Below are positions 34,055 to 42,668 of a DNA stretch of 64,000 nucleotides, piece after piece; position 1 is the first letter of the stretch, and every line of letters starts with the position of its first letter. The notes under the pieces were generated by a model. The model did no database searches, was not told where the DNA came from, and worked only from the letters and a program-made list of their open reading frames with translations. The stretch is from Rhynchopus sp. YZ270_cl-10 (Eukaryota; Euglenozoa; Diplonemea; Diplonemida; Diplonemidae): positions 1,550,001 through 1,614,000 of the forward strand of contig OZ037855.1 in the NCBI GenBank assembly GCA_964035575.1, read 5' to 3'. The position numbers and the translations under genes were made by a program.

Positions 34055-35089
34055 TAGGGGGTCCGACTCCCTAGTAAATGACCGTACAAAAAACTCATTT
34101 TTAAACTTCTGGTCATCTCCAAGGCAACTGCGGGTGAAAAACACCCTCAGAGTGGGTCACAGGGGGCCTGTGGGTCGAAAAACGACCCAGAAGCCACCCC
34201 AGAATACCAAAAAATGGAAAAAAATAGTGAAAAAACGGCTTTTTTCAGGTTTTGGCCATGTTGGGCAAAACAGCGATTTTTCAAGAAAAAAACCAAAAAA
34301 CGGCACATTTTTTGACATCACAAAGCCTCCTTTGGCACAAATATACCCCAAAAGTGGCCTGTGAGTCCATTCCAACCTGTTTTGGACATATTTGACACTT
34401 TTGGAAGTGTTTTTTTGGTGTTTTCACGCTGAAAAACACCCCCAAAAAATCCTTGGACGGTCCTTGGACAGCACTAGGCAGGTTCCATAATGGACTTTTT
34501 GAAAAAAGTGTGTTTTTTAAGACGATTTTCTGTCGTGTTTTTGCGGTGTCTGGGTGGGGATGAGGTGGAAATTTGGAAAGATTGGGGTTCCGGGGGCCCT
34601 TTTTCGGGGGTTTTAAGCAAAAATATGGCCGAGAATATGGTCGGAGCAATGGTGGCAGTGCTGTCCAAGGACCGTCCAAGGATTTTTTGGGGGTGTTTTT
34701 CAGCGTGAAAACACCAAAAAAACACTTCCAAAAGTGTCAAATATGTCCAAAACAGGTTGGAATGGACTCACAGGCCACTTTTGGGGTATATTTGTGCCAA
34801 AGGAGGCTTTGTGATGTCAAAAAATATGCCGTTTTTTTGGTTTTTTTCTTGAAAAACCGCTATTTTGCCCAACATGGCCAAAACCTGAAAAAAAGCCGTT
34901 TTTTCACTATTTTTTTCCATTTTTTGGTATTCTGGGGTGGCTTCTGGGTCGTTTTTCGACCCACAGGCCCCCTGTGACCCACTCTGAGGGTGTTTTTCAC
35001 CCGCAATTGCCTTGGAGATGGCCAGAAGTTTAAAAATGAGTTTTTTGTACGTTGGGTCCCAGCCAAAAACGGCTGAGTCGGACCCCCTA
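34055..35089. mobile_element. 1.0-kb palindrome, foldback family member 2
   Basis: Arms 34055-34474 and 34659-35089, bounded by TAGGGGGTCCGACTC and GAGTCGGACCCCCTA, surround a single-copy centre of about 185 bp. Modules and their order match the 32053-33244 palindrome (GGTCACAGGG, TTTTGGCCATGTTGGG, GTGAGTCCATTCC, CCTGTTTTGGACA), but the sequences have diverged. Here the AGGTTCCATAATGG segment lies at one edge of the unpaired loop. It ends at a C run about 80 bp before the GTPase gene. Confidence 0.9.
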
Positions 35090-35181
35090 CCCCCCCCCCC
35101 CCCCCCCCGCAAAAAAGAAAAAAACGAGCCATCGTTTGTTGCAAGGCGTCACCACCAAAACAGCTAACCCAACCCACACGA

Positions 35182-37845
35182 ATGCTGTGTTTGACGTGTG
35201 CGAATGGCGCCCTGCGCTGGCGTGGGCAGGAAAATGAATTTATTGTTCTGATATGCAGTGTGTGCACGGGTTTGGAGCAAGTGACGTACGGATGGGAAAA
35301 GGTTCGTGAGGTCCTTCCTGAGCCGCTGAACTACGAAGAAAAGGACGGCTGGGAAAAGTTTCCTGATGTCCCTCCTGAGCCGCTGAACTACGAAGAAAAA
35401 GACGGCTGGGAAAAGCCAGGGAAAGCCCGCACTGCACCCAAGCCACACACAGGTCCGGTGCAAAGCGCAGTTGCAGATCCGGATCTTGCAGACCACGAGG
35501 CTAGGCCCAGGAACGACGAGCCTCCTTCGCCAGACTCGGGACAGCCCAGCCCGTTTGAACAAGCTGCACGCCGTCTGGAGGCCGAGATGATGAGCTACGT
35601 GACGTCTCTTAAGGATGGTGTGCCTGCTGACGAGGCTGTCCGAAGTTTCTTCAGCAGCAGAACCGAAGCAGACATGAGATGCCTCTTCGTCGTGCCTGAG
35701 GCCAATCCTTCAGAGAAAGCCGACACAAAGAAGCGGCCGTTTACTACATGCTCGTTGGTGGTGTGGGACAGGGCTGCAGGGAAGCTTTACACCAGAGACG
35801 CGACAAAGAAAGATGTCGCACAGCTGCCTGCGTTGCACAGACCCCTGCATACTGTATCGCACAGCGGACGCGAGTTCGTGATGGCTGCACGATGGCCTCC
35901 GTTAGCGATTGTGGACTGGGACAACAAGGCACCATATGCACACTCGCTACACGCAGCGTTGTCAGACAGGATAGGTGTGAAGTGTGCTGTGCAGGAAGCA
36001 GAGGCGTGTCTTGTGAAGCAGCTGGAGAACAAGGTGCAGTCTGCGAAGATGATAGAGCCAGGCGGTGACGACACATTCATGATACCTGCGGCGACAAAGG
36101 ACTGGCTGGCGACACTCCGTGGCCCGTTCCACATTGTCCCCATCATAGGGACTCTACGTGATGGGAAGTCTTACTTTCTGTCTACACTTGTGCGCCACAT
36201 CACTGGCGACTCGCAGTTTGCGTTTGGCGTGAGTGCACAGTATCACACATACACAAAGGGTGCAGATGTCTGTGCAGTGCAACGACCTGGGGGAGGGACG
36301 GTGCTCTTTATGGATGTAGAGGGCACAGACAGTGTAGACAAGACGGTTGCATACGACGCCCGTCTGTTCAGCAGTGTCTTCCTGATGTCGCAGATGGTGC
36401 TGTACAACTGCAAGTCCATCCCCAACAACGCAAAGCAGCTTGGTGCACTGCAGTGCTGGCTGGAAATCGCAAAGACTTCTGTCCCAAAGACATTCTCACG
36501 CCACCTCTCACAGAGTGGGAACCCGTCAAACCTGCAGGCGAAGAAGATGTTCATTCTATGTCGTGACACACTGCAGCCTGAGAGGTACGACGACACCGAG
36601 CACAAGCGCACCCTGCTGGCAAACTCTATGGAGGGCTTCTTCCACAACTTTGGCGACGTGTCGCTGCATCTCTTCGGGCACCCTGCAGACACTGTGCGGG
36701 AGAACAGCCACAACCTTCTGGACAAACAGTTCAACGAACTAAACCCGTTCTTCGCTAACCCACTGGAGCTCATAGCTGAGGAGATTGCACGTGACCTACT
36801 GCAGAAGGCACCCCTGTCGGTTGCGTCGCAAGTCATTTACGACGGTGCGACGCTAGCGCAGCTTCTGGAGAACCTCCTCGAGACTGCGAAGGACAAGAAA
36901 TATGCAGACCTGTCCACGGCAGCTGAGATGCTGCAGAACGTCGGGATCAACAACGCAACGAAGAGCATCCTCAGCAACGCAGAAGCACGGCAGCGTGAAG
37001 TGATGCAGACCCTGCCGGTCAGTGACAGGGCGATGTTTAACTCTGCAAATGGCATCCGACTGACAGCCCTCACAGAGTATGACAAGCTTCCATTCATCAA
37101 CATGGACAGAGAGGTGACAAAGCGGGAGCGAGAGGGACTTAGCAAGCGCCTCTCCCGCATCACGGAGGCACTCACAAAGGAGAACGACCGAGTGAGCTCT
37201 GAGAAGGTCGAGGCTGCGTTTTGGGAGTCATACAATGAGCTGGACTTCACAGACTTCAGGTACGTACCACCGGAAAAATCCGATTTCTCTTGTCCAGTCA
37301 GACGGAACCGCCGTGCGATGTGCCCTGCAGAACGGTATAAGCAGGCCATCAACGGAATCACCTTGACAGTGACGAGAAAGCTCAGGAGTAAGGTGGCAAC
37401 GGAGGCGTTTGACCGCTGCATGTCCTTGTTCATGCAGCACAGAGACAGGGAGATGGCGATCATCGCTGACAGTGCAGAGCGCCAGAAGGCGGTCGTCGGA
37501 GTGCTTGACGACGCAAGGGGGACAATACGTAGCCTTCAGCAAGAGAAGGACTCGCTGGGCACACACAGCAAGCAGGAGATGGAAAAGCTGGAGAAGCGGT
37601 GCACGCTTACGGAACAAGAATATGAACGCAAGCTTGTGAATCTGACGCAGGAATCCGAACGACGCGTCAAGATTGAACAGCAAAAGCTGCGTGACAATGA
37701 GCAGAAGGGCGACGCACAACGCAACAGACTCGCTAGGGTAGAGAATGACCACAGGGCACTGCTGAAAAGGGTTGCCGAGGCTGAGGCTGAGGCACGTGCC
37801 GCACGCAACAGCGCTAACAAGGGCAGCGGTTGTGTGATTGCATAG
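35182..37845 (+). CDS. GBP/atlastin-type large GTPase with CaaX box
   Basis: 887 residues. The G domain (about 312-545) has P-loop GTLRDGKS (323-330), switch I HTYTKG (355-360), DVEG (378-381) and the RD guanine motif in ILCRDT (458-463), all in the spacing of guanylate-binding proteins. The C-terminal third is helical and ends in CVIA (884-887), a CaaX prenylation box as in several vertebrate GBPs, implying membrane anchoring. The N-terminus is unusual: two Cys pairs (C3-x2-C6 and C25-x2-C28) look like a small zinc ribbon, followed by two tandem 19-residue repeats GWEK…PEPLNYEEKD (about 37-74) and a Pro-rich linker. GBPs act by GTP-driven assembly on membranes. The ATG follows an AG at 35163. 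The pseudo-GTPase gene lies upstream across the palindrome nest. Confidence 0.88.
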   Translation: MLCLTCANGALRWRGQENEFIVLICSVCTGLEQVTYGWEKVREVLPEPLNYEEKDGWEKFPDVPPEPLNYEEKDGWEKPGKARTAPKPHTGPVQSAVADPDLADHEARPRNDEPPSPDSGQPSPFEQAARRLEAEMMSYVTSLKDGVPADEAVRSFFSSRTEADMRCLFVVPEANPSEKADTKKRPFTTCSLVVWDRAAGKLYTRDATKKDVAQLPALHRPLHTVSHSGREFVMAARWPPLAIVDWDNKAPYAHSLHAALSDRIGVKCAVQEAEACLVKQLENKVQSAKMIEPGGDDTFMIPAATKDWLATLRGPFHIVPIIGTLRDGKSYFLSTLVRHITGDSQFAFGVSAQYHTYTKGADVCAVQRPGGGTVLFMDVEGTDSVDKTVAYDARLFSSVFLMSQMVLYNCKSIPNNAKQLGALQCWLEIAKTSVPKTFSRHLSQSGNPSNLQAKKMFILCRDTLQPERYDDTEHKRTLLANSMEGFFHNFGDVSLHLFGHPADTVRENSHNLLDKQFNELNPFFANPLELIAEEIARDLLQKAPLSVASQVIYDGATLAQLLENLLETAKDKKYADLSTAAEMLQNVGINNATKSILSNAEARQREVMQTLPVSDRAMFNSANGIRLTALTEYDKLPFINMDREVTKREREGLSKRLSRITEALTKENDRVSSEKVEAAFWESYNELDFTDFRYVPPEKSDFSCPVRRNRRAMCPAERYKQAINGITLTVTRKLRSKVATEAFDRCMSLFMQHRDREMAIIADSAERQKAVVGVLDDARGTIRSLQQEKDSLGTHSKQEMEKLEKRCTLTEQEYERKLVNLTQESERRVKIEQQKLRDNEQKGDAQRNRLARVENDHRALLKRVAEAEAEARAARNSANKGSGCVIA

Positions 37846-38360
37846 CGAGTGTTCGTGTTGTGTCATGACTGGTTTACGTTCACACCCAAGTTTGTTTTGA
37901 GATTGTTGACGTTGTGCCTGTTAACCTGGGCCGGTGGTTCCTGGGCCTTCTTCCAAATCCCACTAAGCAAAAGGTCAGGAGTAAAGGTCAACCATTTCAC
38001 TTTACTGACAGTTCTGCATGAGTTCCTGAAAGAACGCAAACAGGACGACACCCCTTTGCTTGGCCACGCTGATGAGTCCGACGATGAAGAAGATGAACCG
38101 GTTGAAGAAGAAATCGACACTGACCTCCTTTTGATGTCGTCTTGTATTTCCTTTTTATTCATTTTAAATCCCTTTATAAAGAAACCCCACCACCCACCCC
38201 CAACCCTGTGTTGTATTGAATGTGCAGAGTAATCGAAGTGGCATTTGACCAGTCACAGTAAACGTACAAAGTATGGAACGTAACAATTCTGCAACTTTTT
38301 CATTTTTTCCGAGAGTTGTAACCTTTACGGTCCAGATGTGTTTCTTTACCCGCAGAGTAC
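37846..38360. other. Post-gene spacer
   Basis: A 127-codon frame from 37849 has no ATG, although it contains an acidic run (DESDDEEDEPVEEEIDTD). I treat it as 3' untranslated DNA. Confidence 0.5.
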
Positions 38361-40627
38361 TTAGGGTAGCACAATTAAAAATATTGTTTAGTGTCATGCG
38401 TGCGAACAGATTTTTGGAAATTCAAGGAAAAACAAGTAATTGCTATCGGAAAAAAAACGGGGTGTGATGTGGAACTCCATCCTGTAGAAATAATCTACAA
38501 CACGCCCAGCATTCTGCTCTTCTGCAGGTATGCTAACGCTCTTCGTACGCTGCCAGACCCACTGAGACGCCAGCATCTGAAATGTTCAAGAAGAGGGGCT
38601 GTCCCCTTCGTCCAGCACCATCTGGACGATAGCGTTGTTGGACGTCGGCTCGGCAGGCTCGGCGTGTCCCAGCTCGTTTTTGTCCACAGGCTCCCCACAT
38701 TGTCGTCGTCGTTGGAGCAGTGCGGAAGGAACACAGAATGCACAGACTACAACACATCGATCACACCAGGCGCATCAGCACCTCCAACAAATGACCAAGA
38801 TGCTACGGTGGTTTCGATAATCGTCCAGAGTTTTCCACAGCACACCCCGCTTTTTCCTAGCAATTAGTTGTTCTTGTTGTTCTTGTTGTTTTCAACCACC
38901 TTCCTTCAACCCTTGTAGGATCAGTTGTTATTTTTTTTCGCGAAAACATGAAATTACACATTTCAAGAGAACAAATTAAAAAGGGTCCTTATTTGCATTT
39001 TTGGGCTCCGCCCGTGCAGTGGTGGGGTCAATCTCGAAAATTGGACAATTTTTTGACCACTTAAATTTTGAGAAATATGAGCCCGGTTCCTTATACGTGG
39101 GGCCCATTTTCGGCTATTTTTTCCCTCAAAATCTGGTTTTGTAAAATTGACCCTTTACTCCCCCCCCACATCGATTTCAATACTATACCTTACTTCACCT
39201 ACGGTTGCCCTTACAGGGGGGGTGAAGGAAGGTAAGTTGAAAACTAGTGTGATACAATGCAAAAAAAAATAGTTTTCTGGTTGGTAGGTTGAAGTCAGGA
39301 CGGATATACCCTCCGAGACGAAGTCTCGGAGGGCATATCTCGTCTTTCTGCAGAGACAGCATGCTGACGTCTTTCTGCAGGTTTTTGGCAAAGGGAAAGA
39401 GGACCTGCATTGTCCTTCGCTTATACCCAAAAAAGTGAAACAAGGGGACTGAGTGACAATGCAGAACATCTGCACCATCAGCTGCCCTCTACAACTACAA
39501 AAGTAGCGTACCGTGCGCCTGCGGCGCTGTCTTGCTGGCTATTTGATGTTGAACAGCTGTAATCACTGTGTATCACCATGCAATGAAGCAAGCAACTACC
39601 GTCACCCTCCACTCTCACAAGACCCATGACCTTGTTAAGCTTCCACCCCCGACCCCCACAGCAGGGAAAAATTGAAAAATTGGTGTGGCTGATTCGCACT
39701 TTTCCCATGTTGGCTTGCTGAGTGACAACGGAGGGCGGCGGCTGCTGCGCACGGAGTGGTCCTCGGTCGTGTCGATGTTGATGTCGGGTGCAGATGATGC
39801 CTTCCACATGGACAGGCACATCGAAAAACCGTTCTCCATAGGAAGGACGACTTCCTTGCTTCCGGTGAACGCCTGCGGGCACAGTACGACAAAGTCGCCC
39901 CCCTTCGCCTCGGCTATGGAGACAGCCTTCGTGGCGTCTCGCCTGGTGTCGGTGTACACAACACCTTCAGCAACATCCACGAGTTGCTCGAGCCTGATGG
40001 CCGCGGACTTGAAGGCGTCGCGGCGGAAGGTCGGTGGAGGGCGGGTCTGGGGTGCAGCTCTGACCCACTGCTGGGCTTTGGGGGCAGCAGCTGAAGCACG
40101 GGCGGCTTTTGCGTATGTGGGGGGGCGCGCAGGCGGTTGTGGGGCAGAGGTAAAGGTGGCAGCACCCATACCCGGGGGCGCCCTTGTTGTTGCTGAAGAT
40201 GATGTCGGTGCTGACGATGTAGTCGGTTGGGGTGCAGACGCTGTCGCTGTAGTAGCTGCGGGTCCTCCAAACCGTTGCAGCTTCACCAGGAGATTAAGGA
40301 GAATCTCCACCAGACCTGCTGCTGCCTCGAGACCAGCTATCGATGTCGCAGAGTTCACCAGTTCGGTCGCCTGCATTTGGAGAGCCTGACACTTATGTGT
40401 CAGCTGCTCCGCCATGTTAAATTTTGTTCACTAAGGAACGATGTGTTCAAGAGGGGCGTACCGGGGGTACCCGGGGGGACCCCTCTCCTCCTGTGGGATG
40501 CTTCACCGGCGGGGACCAATGAAGTACATTTTTTTTTTTGACTAGTTATTTTTTTTTTGCGTGCGTGCGAACAGATTTTTGGGGAGCGGTGCGACACTAA
40601 ACACGATTTTTAATTGTGCTACCCTTA
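38361..40627. mobile_element. TTA-flanked inverted-repeat element carrying a reading frame
   Basis: Termini GGGTAGCACAATTAAAAAT (from 38364) and its near-exact reverse complement (ending 40624), about 36 bp, are flanked by TTA on both sides. A TTA/TAA duplication with GGG ends is typical of PIF/Harbinger DNA transposons, but no transposase or Myb-type partner is recognised, so the assignment rests on the ends only. Both ends also share GCGTGCGAACAGATTTTTGG in the same orientation. Inside are a GC-rich minus-strand frame (39615-40415), a hairpin of CCTCCGAGAC/GTCTCGGAGG near 39310, and one GCGTACCGTG word near 39500. Confidence 0.75.
39615..40415 (-). CDS. Reading frame carried in the TTA element, unknown function
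   Basis: 266 codons from ATG, GC-rich against an A/T-rich background. An N-terminal hydrophobic-heptad helix (about 10-50) is followed by a Pro/Ala/Thr/Ser-rich linker (about 52-130) and a mixed C-terminal part with GGDFVVLCPQAFTGSKEVV. There is no zinc knuckle, helix-turn-helix or DDE motif that I can see. It may be an accessory protein of the element, a captured host gene, or a non-functional remnant. The start context (AACATGG) is favourable. It is the only minus-strand frame here that looks protein-like. Confidence 0.45.
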   Translation of the reverse strand: MAEQLTHKCQALQMQATELVNSATSIAGLEAAAGLVEILLNLLVKLQRFGGPAATTATASAPQPTTSSAPTSSSATTRAPPGMGAATFTSAPQPPARPPTYAKAARASAAAPKAQQWVRAAPQTRPPPTFRRDAFKSAAIRLEQLVDVAEGVVYTDTRRDATKAVSIAEAKGGDFVVLCPQAFTGSKEVVLPMENGFSMCLSMWKASSAPDINIDTTEDHSVRSSRRPPLSLSKPTWEKCESATPIFQFFPAVGVGGGSLTRSWVL

Positions 40628-40823
40628 GTGGTTTTTGGTTTCATTGAAGCTTTCGGCATTCACCACATTACTCATAACGAGCAACTCCAGCACCAGCGTC
40701 CCCAAGGGTTCACTGATATCTAACAGGGATACGTCGTAGTCCCTGCGTCAATGCGTCAATGAGTCACCGATGTGACACTGGTGTGCTGACTTTACAAACT
40801 ACGTTATCAAAAAAAAAAAACTA

Positions 40824-40873
40824 TAGTGGACTTCATCCTCGGGTGTCTACACTAATACAACCAAGTTTTCAAA
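40824..40873 (+). ncRNA. Long hairpin family C, diverged stem
   Basis: TAGTGGA faces TCTACACTA, and the centre reads CATCCTCGGGTG: relative to CACTCTAGGGTG several bases differ but CATC still faces GGTG by Watson-Crick or wobble pairs. Tail identical to the 16088 and 20002 copies. Confidence 0.5.
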
Positions 40874-40885
40874 AAACAAACAAAC

Positions 40886-41095
40886 AGCATTGAGTACAGA
40901 CCTTATTAGCCCAAGTGGGTTCTCAGGCGATTGTCGACACAACAATACAAATATTTTTTAGGGCAGCAGTCTTCGGACAGGTGTGTAGCGACACCTCCCT
41001 TGCGAGCTCACAGAAGGTAAGTCGTTTTTAATGTTGTGTCGACAGGTCTAGGTTTTAGTTTTTGCAAAGACAACTAGAAGACAAAGACTGTTCCA
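40886..41095 (+). repeat. Dispersed repeat shared with 62020-62500
   Basis: CATTGAGTACAGA…GATTGTCGACACAACA (40886-40945) and GGGCAGCAGTCTTCGGACAG…AAGACTGTT (40961-41095) recur near 62455-62500 and 62021-62150 respectively, in the opposite order. TGTCGACACAACA and TGTTGTGTCGACA face each other as an inverted repeat. Confidence 0.7.
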
Positions 41096-41305
41096 CGTTA
41101 ATTGAAAGAGGGAAAAAATGATTTGATACCCACTTAGGGTACCGTAACTTTTTTTTTTTGGTAAGCGTCACCGCCCGCACTTTTTTTTGGATTTTTGCGA
41201 AAAAAAAATTATGAAGAAAAAAAAATTATGCAGGTGTTTTTTCTACTGGGGGGGGGAAGCTGGTGTCGGTGACGATTCACCTGCAAGGGAAACGCTTCGA
41301 GAACG

Positions 41306-41920
41306 TGTACTGTACTGTACTGTACTGTACTGTACTGTACTGTACTGTACTGTACTGTACTGTACTGTACTGTACTGTACTGTACTGTACTGTACTGTAC
41401 TGTACTGTACTGTACTGTACTGTACTGTACTGTACTGTACTGTACTGTACTGTACTGTACTGTACTGTACTGTACTGTACTGTACTGTACTGTACTGTAC
41501 TGTACTGTACTGTACTGTACTGTACTGTACTGTACTGTACTGTACTGTACTGTACTGTACTGTACTGTACTGTACTGTACTGTACTGTACTGTACTGTAC
41601 TGTACTGTACTGTACTGTACTGTACTGTACTGTACTGTACTGTACTGTACTGTACTGTACTGTACTGTACTGTACTGTACTGTACTGTACTGTACTGTAC
41701 TGTACTGTACTGTACTGTACTGTACTGTACTGTACTGTACTGTACTGTACTGTACTGTACTGTACTGTACTGTACTGTACTGTACTGTACTGTACTGTAC
41801 TGTACTGTACTGTACTGTACTGTACTGTACTGTACTGTACTGTACTGTACTGTACTGTACTGTACTGTACTGTACTGTACTGTACTGTACTGTACTGTAC
41901 TGTACTGTACTGTACTGTAC
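41306..41920 (+). repeat. Perfect TGTAC microsatellite, 123 copies
   Basis: 615 bp of uninterrupted TGTAC pentamers with no substitution. Because 15 bp is a multiple of three it yields long open frames in several registers, which are artefacts. A run this perfect implies recent expansion or strong slippage. Confidence 0.98.
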
Positions 41921-42075
41921 TGTTTACTGTGTTTTGACCATCTGGGGGTACCAAATAGCCGTAAAAGTAGTAGAGGTTACGAGACATTATTATCCAAAAA
42001 ACGAAAAAAAAGTGTCGCAAACTTGTTTTTCTCCCCCTGCCACCCATCCCCTTCCCAACAGCCCAACTTCCCAAA

Positions 42076-42266
42076 GTGTACAGTGTGTACAGTGTGTACA
42101 GTGTGTACAGTGTGTACAGTGTGTACAGTGTGTACAGTGTGTACAGTGTGTACAGTGTGTACAGTGTGTACAGTGTGTACAGTGTGTACAGTGTGTACAG
42201 TGTGTACAGTGTGTACAGTGTGTACAGTGTGTACAGTGTGTACAGTGTGTACAGTGTGTACAGTGT
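42076..42266 (+). repeat. GTGTACAGT 9-bp tandem array, about 21 copies
   Basis: About 21 perfect copies of GTGTACAGT, 155 bp after the TGTAC array. Both units contain TGTAC, but the neighbouring triplet is ACTGT in the first and ACAGT in the second, so they resemble each other as reverse complements. Confidence 0.97.
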
Positions 42267-42646
42267 ATTGTACAGTGAATTTTTTCTATAGGTCAACAAC
42301 TTGGCCATTTCTGCAAAATGACCCCACCACTTCCTGGGATTGGCTCAAAAATGCAAATGCCAGCGTTTTCCTTCACATTCCCGCAAACCCGGAAAAAAAA
42401 AATAAAACAGGGTACCCCCCAGCCTGGTGTAACCACGGGAGACATACGGGAAAACCACGGGGAATTTGTACCGGTGACACACCACCCATACTTACGCAGA
42501 ACTGAGAACAACTGAGCACAACTGAGCACAATTACACCACAATTGCAGCAGCCCAAAACGGTACACTTTTGTGATTTTTCTTGATGTTTTACCGAAGCGT
42601 GTTATTTTCCCCCATTTCACCCCATTGTCCAATTCTGTTTTTCCAG
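42267..42646. other. Spacer before the next gene
   Basis: Nothing coding. ACCACGGGGAATT at 42454 also occurs at 1491-1503, and AACTGAGCACA words repeat near 42510-42530. Confidence 0.6.
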
Positions 42647-42668
42647 ATCAAAAAAAAAAAAAAAAACC

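Larger units (their letters stand above)
40628..41305. other. Spacer with repeat blocks shared with 62 kb
   Basis: No gene. Holds a family C hairpin (40824) and a block shared with 62020-62500. Confidence 0.65.

Noticed and set aside
37849-38232. 127-codon frame after the GBP-like gene
   Set aside because: No ATG start and no acceptor directly in front; likely 3' untranslated DNA.
41187-42308. Open frames of 224-363 codons on both strands across the microsatellites
   Set aside because: Translations are pure YCTVL, STVQY or VCTVC repeats produced by array periodicity.
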